Origin: Streptomyces pristinaespiralis
GTDB lineage: Bacteria > Actinomycetota > Actinomycetes > Streptomycetales > Streptomycetaceae
Reading direction: 5' to 3'
NCBI RefSeq assembly: GCF_001278075.1
Contig: NZ_CP011340.1
Span: 1,364,001 to 1,428,000, forward strand
Length of the DNA stretch: 64,000 bases
The notes under the pieces were generated by a model. That model did no database searches. It saw only the letters and a list, made by a program, of their open reading frames with translations, and was not told the DNA's origin. Position numbers and translations under genes: made by a program. This document shows positions 1 to 7,537 of the stretch, piece by piece; positions within the stretch are counted from its first letter, which is position 1; the number at the start of each line of letters is the position of its first letter.

Positions 1-317
1 CTGTCGTCCAGGCGCTCCCAGGCACGGAGCATCATCGGCTCGGTGAACATGCGTACCAGCGAGGTGAGCGAGTGGGGCCTTTGAGGGTCGAGCAGGGTAC
101 CTGCGGGAGTCACCGAGAAGGAGCCCGCCTCGTGTTCGCGCAACAGGCCCAGACTCGTCAGGGCGCGCAGCAGCCTCGTCATGGGCTGGGGAGCCGCACC
201 TGCGTCGGCGGCCACTGCGACGGCGGATCGCTTCTTGTCACCGAGCAGCTCCACCACCCGCAGCCGGACGGCCGCGCGAACGGTCTGCGCGGCCAGGCTG
301 CCGAAGACGAGCCGCAT
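1..317 (-). CDS. O-methyltransferase, N-terminal dimerisation/winged-helix part (cut by window edge)
   Basis: The reading frame gives a helical winged-helix segment (MRLVFGSLAAQTVRAAVRLR, then VVELLGDKKRSAVAVAADAG, then PMTRLLRALTSLGLL) typical of the dimerisation domain of plant/polyketide-type SAM O-methyltransferases. The catalytic domain lies beyond the window edge. The start used here is ATG at 317, with GAGGA 7 nt upstream. A more natural start is ATG at 386, which overlaps the stop of the AraC gene (ATGA). However, that frame has a TAG at 348-350, 12 codons in, so the gene is either shortened or a recent nonsense pseudogene. The substrate is unknown. Confidence 0.6.
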   Translation of the reverse strand, partial: MRLVFGSLAAQTVRAAVRLRVVELLGDKKRSAVAVAADAGAAPQPMTRLLRALTSLGLLREHEAGSFSVTPAGTLLDPQRPHSLTSLVRMFTEPMMLRAWERLDD

Positions 318-382
318 GACCAGTTCCTCACCGCTGTCGGCGTCGACCTAAATGTCTCTGTTCGGGACGTCGTCGTTCGTCA

Positions 383-1219
383 TCATTGCTTCCCTTCGGT
401 TGCTCGAGTCAACGCACCCGGCGTGCACCCGGCGAATGCCAGAACATCGCGGTGCAGATGGGATTGGTCCGCATAACCGCAGACCATGGCGGTTTCGACG
501 GGGCCCCGGCCCGCCTGGAGACATGTCGCGGCGTGATCGAACCGGACGAGCATCGCGGCCCGTTTGGGTGTGAGGCCGAGCTGGGCGCTGAACCTGGACC
601 AGAACCGTTTACGGCTCCATCCGCAGGACGCGGCGAGGTCGCCGACCCGTATCCGGCCGCGTTGGGCGACGATGCGCTCCCAGCCGGCGGCCACCTCCGG
701 GTCGACCGACGGTGGCTTCGCGGACCGGCCTGCCAGGAACTCGTCCAAGAGCGCGAAGCGTCGTGGCCACGACGTGGTGGCGGCCAGCTGCTCCCGCAGT
801 CGGCTCGTCTGCCGCCCCCATACGTTCTCCAGGTCGGTGATTTCGCCGTCGAGTTCCGCCAGGGAGACACCCATCAGGGAGGACGCGACCACCGGTGACA
901 GGTGCACTTCGACGCACTCGACCCGCTCGCCGCGGATGCGGGTGGGTGCAGGGACCGGGGCGGCGACGAGGCTCCCGAGCGTCTGCCTGCCGTTGGTGCC
1001 GTCGACGGTCAGCATGCCGTCCTCGAATCCGATGACGACCGTCACGACCGGTTGAGGAAGTACCCGCATGTCCAACCGGGCTCCCGGACCGTTCCGGAAT
1101 GCCGCCACCCGGACGCCATCGGCGCGTACACCACTGAGGGGTACGGTCACCTCCCAGCCGGCTGTGACCTCATGATCCACTGGGGCGACCTCCCGGACGT
1201 CGTACGGCTGAAGGCTCAC
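383..1219 (-). CDS. AraC-family transcriptional regulator
   Basis: The protein has 278 residues with a GTG start. The C-terminal third is a two-helix-turn-helix AraC domain: IRVGDLAASCGWSRKRFWSR is the first HTH, and the second is followed by an ETAMVCGYADQSHLHRDV segment resembling the AraC signature. The N-terminal ~150 residues look like the effector-binding half and match no ligand class I can name. Its stop overlaps an ATG (ATGA) leading into the methyltransferase reading frame, so the two were probably co-transcribed and the regulator may control it. No clear Shine-Dalgarno precedes the GTG. Confidence 0.85.
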   Translation of the reverse strand: MSLQPYDVREVAPVDHEVTAGWEVTVPLSGVRADGVRVAAFRNGPGARLDMRVLPQPVVTVVIGFEDGMLTVDGTNGRQTLGSLVAAPVPAPTRIRGERVECVEVHLSPVVASSLMGVSLAELDGEITDLENVWGRQTSRLREQLAATTSWPRRFALLDEFLAGRSAKPPSVDPEVAAGWERIVAQRGRIRVGDLAASCGWSRKRFWSRFSAQLGLTPKRAAMLVRFDHAATCLQAGRGPVETAMVCGYADQSHLHRDVLAFAGCTPGALTRATEGKQ

Positions 1220-1585
1220 GGCGGGCGTGGCGGCCAGTGGCTCGGCCGCAGCGCGTGTTCCCCACTATCGCCGTGCCGACATCGATCGTCTTGGACGAAT
1301 GTTCCCGGCGGACCGGGCAGCGGGACCGGATCGGCCAACCTGAACAAGGCTTCGGCGAGGTGCCTACGAGCCGTTGCCGGTGGCTGGCAGGGTCACGGGC
1401 GCCGTCAGCTGGTGCCGGGCACTCCGCGCATGCGGGCGCGGACCAGCCACTTCGCCCGATGCGACAACGGTCCGCGGCTTCCAGAGACGGCTGGCCACAG
1501 AAGACCTTGCCGTCGCCATGAACTACCACCACACCCAGAAGGTCGCGACGGCCCACGCCATCACCGCCTACTTGCTGCCGCGGCA
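1220..1585. other. Gap without a convincing gene
   Basis: No convincing gene is seen here. Short open frames on both strands lack family resemblance and good ribosome sites. The left end is upstream of the AraC gene and should hold its promoter, but no clear -35/-10 pair is visible. The right end leads into a decayed helix-hairpin-helix gene. Confidence 0.5.
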
Positions 1586-1861
1586 GTCGATACCCACGAC
1601 GAACTCCACGAATGTCTCGAACACCAGGACAATCGCAGCGCTCTACGACGTACGGTGAAGGGAGTCGGGCCGAAGACCATCGACTACATCAGCAACCTCG
1701 TCGGCCGTTCGCACGTCGCCGTCGATGTACATCTGCGCACCTTCGCCGCAAATGCCGGTGTCCCGGACCTCACCTACGAGCGACTACGAGCCGCATACGT
1801 GGCAGCCGCAGCACTTCTCGGGCATGACAGCGGCGGGCTGGAGCATGCCGTCGGCGGGATG
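1586..1861 (+). pseudogene. Helix-hairpin-helix (endonuclease III-like) protein, 3' remnant
   Basis: One plus-strand frame reads as a coherent C-terminal piece of an HhH DNA-glycosylase-like protein: a GVGPKTIDYISNLVG hairpin followed by VAVDVHLRTFAANAGVPDLT and RLRAAYVAAAALLGHDSGGL. No start codon or N-terminal part lies in frame upstream. The expected C-terminus ends after GLEHAV, where the frame runs on into unrelated sequence. I read it as a degraded gene. Confidence 0.5.
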
Positions 1862-1920
1862 GGTCGGGGGCCGTGTAGTCACCGGTTCCACACCCAGCCG
1901 CTGACCGTGCCCGCAGCCCG

Positions 1921-3807
1921 TCACACCGCCGCCGGCTGCCGCTCCCGGTCGCCCACCAGTTCGCGTAGCTTCGCCCGCGTCTCCGGATCAGTCGAGTAGA
2001 CGACCGTGCCGACCATGCCGCGGGTGAGCAGCACCTTGTAGGTGTTGCGGATCAGGCGGTCGACGTCTCCGTCCGAGGTGGACCTTTTGAAGACCGGGTC
2101 CTTGGACTCCGCGCGGTCGGTGACCCACCTGTCGCCGCGCCACACCAGGTCCGGGCCGAGGATCACACCGGACCAGTCGTACTCGAAGCCCTGCGCCGTG
2201 TAGACGCAGCCGACCTGGCCGAAGCCGGCCGGGGCGGTGGCCCACAGGGCCGACGGCGGGGCTCCCGAGACGGCGCGGTCGCCGCGCAGGTTCCAGGGGC
2301 GGGCCCAGTCACCGATGACGACGTCGGGCGGCAAGGGCTCTCCGGGCTTGGGCTCCGGGGACCAGCGCCAGCAGTAGCCGGCGGACATACGGGCTCCGTA
2401 GCCCTGGGCGCGACGGGCTTCGAGGAACGCCTCCATCTCCTGCGGGCTGTCGGCGACCAGCAGTTGCATACGGCCGTCGGGGTCCCAGGTGACCGGCCCG
2501 CCGGATTCCAGGCCGAGGAGCCGTACGACCCAGCGCAGATAGGCGTCGCTGCCACCGCAGCGGAACTGGCTGTCCAGCGGTACGACGTGGCACGGGATGC
2601 CCCGCTTCGTCGCCGCCTCCTTGATGTCGGCCACGGTGCCCATCTCGCCGGGGCGCACGACCTGGTGCTCGTCGAGGAAGAAGACGGGCACGTAGGCGAC
2701 GTCGATGAGTTCGTCGATCTGCGCCCTGCCGGTGCGCAGCCCGGCGCGGGTGAAGCGGTTGGCCGAGGTCTCCCTGATGCGGTGCGCCTCGTCGCAGATC
2801 AGGGCACCCAGGGTGTTCTTCTCGGCCGTCATGAAGCTGTTGAAGTACTTGAAGAGGTCCTGCACTTCGCGTTTGCGGGCCCCGGCGATCTTCCGCATGG
2901 TCTTCGTGAAGGACTGCGATCCGGTGGCGTGAAGCGCCGGTACACCGCGTCGGTAGAGCTCGCCGAGCAGTTGGAGGGCGATGACGCTCTTGCCGGTGCC
3001 GGGGCCGCCCGTGACGATGACGACTTCCTTGCGGTCGGCGTTCTTCGCCTTCTGTACGGCGTTGAGCACCATGCGGTACGCCACCTGCTGCTCGTCGAGG
3101 AGGACGAACTGTGTGCGCTCGCGCACCTCTTCCGCGGCGACGGACATCAGCTGCTTCGACGGCACCGCCACCCCGTCGCACAGTTCGTCCGCCGCCCGCG
3201 CCCCCGGGTGTTCGGCGCTCAGCAGCGTACGTAGGTGGTCGATGAAGGCACCGCGGCGCTCGCCGGTGAAAAGCAGTCCTCGGCCGTCACGCTCGATCTC
3301 GCGAAGTCCGCTCACCCCGAACTCCGTGGCGTTGTGCAGGAAGGCCACCCCGTTGACTCGGTGGCCGTGGTCGGCCACCGCACCGTTGAAGTTGACCAGG
3401 TACTCGCTGTAGCGGCGCACCTGTTCGATCGGGTTGAGGACAGGGTGGGCGTAGGCATCGACATGGCACAGGGTCGGATCGTCCTCGTGCGGAAGGGCCT
3501 GGCTCCACTGCTTCAGCTCCACCACCACGTACGACGGTTCCCCCGTGACGGGATGCACCCCGGCGAGCACGACGTCGGCGCGCTTGCTGTTCAGCGGGAG
3601 TGCGTACTCCAGCATCATTTCCACGTCGCCCAGGCCGGCGTCGTTGAGCGTGGCGGCCAGGACGGGAATGCTGCGCTCCCAGGAGCGCACTTCGGAGGCG
3701 CCGGGTCGGTAGCCGTGCATGTGGACGAACCGCTCGGTCAGGTGCAGGAACAGCGAACTGTCCAGTGCCCTGGCCGCGACCGATGTGGCAGACGCACGGA
3801 ACAACAA
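1921..3807 (-). CDS. DUF2075 / schlafen-group-3-like P-loop NTPase (helicase-like)
   Basis: The N-terminal half contains an endonuclease-like segment (KRADVVLAG ... YVVVELKQWS, a D...E-x-K arrangement as in PD-(D/E)XK folds). The second half is a superfamily-1-like ATPase with Walker A GGPGTGKS, Walker B ALICDEAHR, and late motifs GCVYTAQGFEYD and KVLLTRGMVGTVVYS. This matches the DUF2075 family of putative DNA/RNA helicases with a nuclease-like N-terminus. The start chosen is the TTG at 3807 (or 3804), just after a strong GGGGGAAG ribosome site. A GTG at 3870 is possible but lacks such a site. It stands alone; a role in DNA repair or defence is inference. Confidence 0.8.
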   Translation of the reverse strand: MLFRASATSVAARALDSSLFLHLTERFVHMHGYRPGASEVRSWERSIPVLAATLNDAGLGDVEMMLEYALPLNSKRADVVLAGVHPVTGEPSYVVVELKQWSQALPHEDDPTLCHVDAYAHPVLNPIEQVRRYSEYLVNFNGAVADHGHRVNGVAFLHNATEFGVSGLREIERDGRGLLFTGERRGAFIDHLRTLLSAEHPGARAADELCDGVAVPSKQLMSVAAEEVRERTQFVLLDEQQVAYRMVLNAVQKAKNADRKEVVIVTGGPGTGKSVIALQLLGELYRRGVPALHATGSQSFTKTMRKIAGARKREVQDLFKYFNSFMTAEKNTLGALICDEAHRIRETSANRFTRAGLRTGRAQIDELIDVAYVPVFFLDEHQVVRPGEMGTVADIKEAATKRGIPCHVVPLDSQFRCGGSDAYLRWVVRLLGLESGGPVTWDPDGRMQLLVADSPQEMEAFLEARRAQGYGARMSAGYCWRWSPEPKPGEPLPPDVVIGDWARPWNLRGDRAVSGAPPSALWATAPAGFGQVGCVYTAQGFEYDWSGVILGPDLVWRGDRWVTDRAESKDPVFKRSTSDGDVDRLIRNTYKVLLTRGMVGTVVYSTDPETRAKLRELVGDRERQPAAV

Positions 3808-3996
3808 GGACTTCCCCCAGGCAGCACGAAGTGACTCGTGCGGGTGGGGGCATGTCCTTCGTGACTCCACCGGGGTGGAGCGGAAGCCCGTCGGGCCGCG
3901 ATGACTATGTGATCAAGAATAGCTGTGCGACAGGTGATGAGCCGAGGTTTCGCCGGGCCGCCTCTCGCCTTGGGCTGGAGGCGGCCCCGTGAGGCG

Positions 3997-4338
3997 TCAG
4001 GAAGCTCGGGTACTCGCGCGCCACTCCGGTGCGTCCGGCTCCTCGTGGAACTCCAGGAGGTGCTGGCCGGCGTGACGGGCGAGGGCGTCGTGCACCTCGG
4101 CCGGGGTGGTGTGGAAGAACTCGCGGCGGGCGTTGACCCAGTTGACGCGGCGGGACTCGAAGTCCTGGTGGAGGGCCCGCTCGAGGCTCACCGCGTCGTC
4201 GCTGTAGATCAGCGCGTGCACATCGAAGCGGAACGGGACGGAGGCGTCGTCGAGTTCGTTGACGCGGTCCATGTGGTCGAGGCGGCAGGTGAGGCCGATC
4301 TGGACCACGGATTCGCCGAAGGCGCCGATGTCCGCCAC
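3997..4338 (-). CDS. T5orf172 (GIY-YIG-related) domain protein, probably N-terminally truncated
   Basis: The 113-residue protein starts with GTG one base after the preceding stop. Its core (VVQIGLTCRLDHMDRVNELDD, then FDVHALIYSDDAVSLERALH, then RRVNWVNARREFF) is the T5orf172/Mug113 domain, related to GIY-YIG nucleases. The opening GIY-like strand usually found before IGAFG is missing. Larger homologues carry a long coiled-coil N-terminus, so this looks like the tail of a bigger gene now coupled to the membrane-protein gene upstream. Catalytic competence is doubtful. Confidence 0.55.
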   Translation of the reverse strand: MADIGAFGESVVQIGLTCRLDHMDRVNELDDASVPFRFDVHALIYSDDAVSLERALHQDFESRRVNWVNARREFFHTTPAEVHDALARHAGQHLLEFHEEPDAPEWRASTRAS

Positions 4339-4339
4339 A

Positions 4340-4660
4340 TCAGTTCGTCGTGGCCCATCGGACCGCCGCCACCACCGCCAGGATCAGAGGCGGCGCGAGC
4401 CACCAGCGGCTCAACGCACGCCGCGCCGACGGGATGAGGGTGATCAGCAGGGCGACGACCGCGGCGGCGAGCGTCAGCACACAGGACAGGACGATGCCGG
4501 CACGGGCGGCGTCGTCCCACGGTCCGGAGGGTCTGATGGTGAGGGCGGTCCAGCAGAACCACGCCGCGATGAGGTTCAGGATCGCCAGCGGCACGCCGAG
4601 GACCCACCTGAGGCATCCTTGCTCCTCCGGCTTGGCCGACTGCTCTGTCCGGTCGTGCAT
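4340..4660 (-). CDS. Small membrane protein, candidate immunity partner of the upstream effector
   Basis: The protein has 106 residues and three hydrophobic segments: LGVPLAILNLIAAWFCWTAL, IVLSCVLTLAAAVVALLITL, and LAPPLILAVVAAV. No family is recognised. Its ATG overlaps the stop of the lysozyme-like effector gene (ATGA), so it is translationally coupled to it. In type VII and polymorphic-toxin loci a small membrane protein directly after a cell-wall-acting effector is often the immunity protein; that role is inferred here only from order and topology. Confidence 0.7.
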   Translation of the reverse strand: MHDRTEQSAKPEEQGCLRWVLGVPLAILNLIAAWFCWTALTIRPSGPWDDAARAGIVLSCVLTLAAAVVALLITLIPSARRALSRWWLAPPLILAVVAAVRWATTN

Positions 4661-6051
4661 CAGCGCAGTGCTTCCCTTGCGTTGTCGAGGTTGTCGACGA
4701 GCCGGTTCCCGTAGCCCTGGGCCTTGCTCTCTTCCCAGTACGGGCCGCCGTTGTAGCGGGCGGCGAGTTCCTGGTAGTGGGCCGGGGTCATCTCTTCCGG
4801 CGGTACGTCGGCGAACTCGCTCTCGGCCTTCAGCTGAGCAAGGTACTCGCCGGCGATGAAGATGTTCTGACCCGGATCCTGCAGTGACTCCTCCACGACC
4901 GCCCGCTGATGCTCCGTGAGGTTTGCCGGGTCGTAGCCCAGGACCTCGGCACCGCGGCGCACCTGGATCGCGATGGGGCCGAAGGAGGTCTCGTCAGGGC
5001 TGCCTGCGAGCCGCCACGGAAGGTTCTCCGGCGAAACGGGGCTGAGTCCCCACGGGGCGTCGGCCTGTTCGCGGACCGTGTCGGTGATGTCGTCCAGAAC
5101 TCCTGGCTGACCGCCGATCTCGTTCCAGGCAATGCCCGCCACCACGTCCGCCGGCAGGCCCGCGTTCTTCGCCGCCGCCTCGATGATCTCCTTGTTCGCC
5201 GAGATCCACTCCTTGCGTTCCTGGTCCGACGAGGGCGGGGACCAGTAGCTGTCCGTCGCTCCGGGCAGTCCGGACAGCTGCGTCCGGATGTTCTGAAGCG
5301 TCGGCGAGACGAGAGCGTCGCCGACCGGTGCGACGAGGTCCTGCTTCGGGCCGCTGCCGGGCAGCCGCGTCAACGGGTTGCTCCTCGCCTCGCTCGCCTC
5401 ATTGCGCATGGCCGGGATCGCCGCGTGGAGGTCCACTCTCTCATCGATCCTGACGCGGAAGTCGGGCAGCAGGTCGTATGCCTGCTTGAGTCCGTGCACG
5501 CACACGTCGCGGGCTTCCTTCTCGCAGACCTTGGCGAGGTGGAAGTTGCCCCCGGCCGCGTCGTGGAGACGGTCGGCCTCGTCGCGGATGTCGTCGACAT
5601 CCATCGTGAGCTCGGCGAAGAAGTCGAGAACGCCGGTCGTCGCCCTCATGTCCTCCCACTGACGCATCGGTTCCGCATCCTGCGCCTCCCGGGTGACGGC
5701 CGTCCCCTTGGTGCCGATGAGCGACGCCAGGGCCCGTTCGTTCGCCCTGGCGTTGGAGTAGTGGCTCTTGGCCGTCTCCAGCGCTCCGGCGTACGCGTGC
5801 AGTGCACCGGCGGCCTTGCCGTAGCCTTCCGCGAGCCCGGTCAGCAACTTCCGCGCCTCCGCCACACGCGCTTCGTAGTGCTTGCTGCCGTCGCTGTGCC
5901 AGTGCGTCTTCTTCTCCGCCCGCTCGGCCGGGCCGTCGACCTCCGTGAGCATGTCGCGGATGCGCTTGAACTCGTCGGCGTTGCGCTCGACGAGGGCGGG
6001 GTTGCACTCCTCGAGGAACTCGACGTCCTTGCGGTGGCTCATCCCGCTCAC
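4660..6051 (-). CDS. Putative type VII secretion effector with C-terminal lysozyme/transglycosylase-like domain
   Basis: The 463-residue protein has no signal peptide. Residues ~10-215 are helical and include WHSDGSKHY, reminiscent of the W-x-G motif of ESX/WXG100-type domains. The C-terminal ~180 residues resemble a goose-lysozyme/soluble transglycosylase fold: ADVVAGIAWNEIGG with a candidate catalytic Glu311, and ARYNGGPYW (431-439), the usual late motif of SLT folds. It starts with GTG overlapping the previous stop, or ATG at 6042. Flanked by a small partner gene and a 3-TM protein, it fits a secreted peptidoglycan hydrolase. Substrate and export route are inference. Confidence 0.65.
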   Translation of the reverse strand: MSGMSHRKDVEFLEECNPALVERNADEFKRIRDMLTEVDGPAERAEKKTHWHSDGSKHYEARVAEARKLLTGLAEGYGKAAGALHAYAGALETAKSHYSNARANERALASLIGTKGTAVTREAQDAEPMRQWEDMRATTGVLDFFAELTMDVDDIRDEADRLHDAAGGNFHLAKVCEKEARDVCVHGLKQAYDLLPDFRVRIDERVDLHAAIPAMRNEASEARSNPLTRLPGSGPKQDLVAPVGDALVSPTLQNIRTQLSGLPGATDSYWSPPSSDQERKEWISANKEIIEAAAKNAGLPADVVAGIAWNEIGGQPGVLDDITDTVREQADAPWGLSPVSPENLPWRLAGSPDETSFGPIAIQVRRGAEVLGYDPANLTEHQRAVVEESLQDPGQNIFIAGEYLAQLKAESEFADVPPEEMTPAHYQELAARYNGGPYWEESKAQGYGNRLVDNLDNAREALR

Positions 6052-6494
6052 CGTGCCTCCGGTGCCACGTAGGCGCCTTCCAGCATCAACTTGAGGAACT
6101 TGGCTGCCTCGTCGTCGTCCACCTTCACGAAGTCGCCGCCGGTGGTCCTCAGCTTCGTGGACAGTGCCGCGAAGAGCGCCACGGCGTCCAGGAACTGGTC
6201 ATCGGCGAATCTGCTGAAGCGATTCACCTGCGCGGCGACATCGCTGTGCGCCCTGGGTTCCCTCGCCATGGTGCAGAGGTCACCGTCCGGCCTGCCTTCG
6301 TGCAGGAACCCCGCGATCTCGATCAGCAGATTCGCGTTGCCGTTGATGGAGGCCGTGTTGTAGTCGAGTCCTCCACCGGGTGCGGACTGCGCGCCACCAC
6401 CACCTGGGTCGGCAACCTGATTGAGCCTCATCGTCGTGGACCGGCGTGCCAGCGCATCGGCCTTCAGGCCTGCCCACTCCTCCTCGAACGCCAC
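6048..6494 (-). CDS. Type VII secretion-associated partner protein (MAFEEEW family)
   Basis: The 148-residue helical protein starts with GTG. The opening AFEEEWAGLKADALARRS followed by a Gly/Pro linker matches a family I recall from Streptomyces type VII/toxin loci, where it lies immediately upstream of the effector. No transmembrane segment or enzymatic motif is visible. Its stop overlaps the start of the effector gene, and four genes (6494 down to 3997) form one coupled transcription unit. It is likely a heterodimer partner or chaperone needed for effector export. Confidence 0.6.
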   Translation of the reverse strand: MAFEEEWAGLKADALARRSTTMRLNQVADPGGGGAQSAPGGGLDYNTASINGNANLLIEIAGFLHEGRPDGDLCTMAREPRAHSDVAAQVNRFSRFADDQFLDAVALFAALSTKLRTTGGDFVKVDDDEAAKFLKLMLEGAYVAPEAR

Positions 6495-6721
6495 ACGTAT
6501 CCCCCGTCGTCGGCCGCAGATCTGAAGATGATCTTATCTTCACCGGCGACATTCGGCCCTGGCCGACCACTGCCTCGGTCCTGAGGACCAGGCACCCCCC
6601 GGACTCAACACAGCTCTATTTTCCGCGCGGTGTGGCATCCCATGCACCGGCCGGCCCGTACTGGAGCAGCCGTTGCATCCCGTCCGCGGGTGCGCAGCGA
6701 CAGGGCCGGTGAGTTGTGCCG

Positions 6722-7396
6722 TCAGCGGTTGGCGGTGGTCCCGACCTTGAACAGGGCACGCTCCAGGGAGTCGGCGAACTCCAGCGCTCCTGGTTGTGTG
6801 TCGGGCACCATCAGCAGAGTCGTGCCCCGTACGAACTCCCCGGCCCGTGGGTCCGCCTCGTTCAGCAGGTTCTCCTTGACCAGCCCGAGCCCCTCGCAGT
6901 CCCCGCCGATTTCCTGGTCGACCTTCTTCGTCTCACCGTCCTTGCCCGTCCAGCGCGCCTGCGTCAGCGGCGCCGTGTCGAACTCGGCGGTGCCCGTGTT
7001 CTCGACCTTGAACTCCAGACAGACGAATGTCGTGCCTGGGTCAGCGACCTGCGGATCGAGATACTCGCCCTGCGGGAGCCGGTCGGCCTGCGCCAGCCCG
7101 GTGAGCGTGACCCTGGCCTCGGTCGCCGGCTCGCCGAGCGTGTCGTTGCCGGGAATGTGCACCGTCAGGCTCTCGTCCTCCTCGAGAACGGGTACGTCGT
7201 CCTGCGTCGGGGTGGGCGCTGCCACCACGCCGGCGGCCCGGTCCGCGGTGATCCCGTCGACCGAGGCGGCCCCGCCCCGGTCCGCCGTGGCGTGCGCACC
7301 GGCGCAGCCGACCAGGAGGCCGGCGGCTGCGGTCGCTCCGGCGACGGCCACCAGATGAGCTGTGCGTCCTCGAGGGCGCTGCGTACTGCCTCCCAT
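6722..7396 (-). CDS. Secreted lipoprotein, DUF4352-like
   Basis: The 224-residue protein starts with ATG at 7396, with AAGGAG upstream. It has a basic N-region, a hydrophobic segment and lipobox LLVGC at about residue 30, so it should be lipid-anchored outside the membrane. The C-terminal ~120 residues have a beta-rich pattern (ARVTLTGLAQADRL ... FVCLEFKVENTGTAEF) like the DUF4352/telokin-like domain, often an antimicrobial or stress-related surface domain. It lies 141 bp downstream of the lasso ABC transporter on the same strand, but there is no evidence that it belongs to that cluster. Confidence 0.75.
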   Translation of the reverse strand: MGGSTQRPRGRTAHLVAVAGATAAAGLLVGCAGAHATADRGGAASVDGITADRAAGVVAAPTPTQDDVPVLEEDESLTVHIPGNDTLGEPATEARVTLTGLAQADRLPQGEYLDPQVADPGTTFVCLEFKVENTGTAEFDTAPLTQARWTGKDGETKKVDQEIGGDCEGLGLVKENLLNEADPRAGEFVRGTTLLMVPDTQPGALEFADSLERALFKVGTTANR

Positions 7397-7537
7397 GACG
7401 ACGGCTCCTTCCGAGCGATCCCCACAGGACCAGCTTCCGCCCGGCGAACGCGGCCCGCACGCCGGTCCAGCTCCGCTCATGGCCGCGCGCCGACCCGGCG
7501 CCCTGGCGGCGGCGAGCAGCGGAGACCACCGCCCGCA

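Noticed and set aside
902..1999. Long plus-strand frame of 365 codons
   Set aside because: Only the part from about 1586 to 1861 has protein-like sequence (HhH remnant). The rest is antisense to the AraC gene or lacks coding character.
7397..7537. Lipoprotein as part of the lasso cluster
   Set aside because: It is separated from the D gene by 141 bp, and lasso clusters of this type do not need a lipoprotein; proximity alone is weak evidence.
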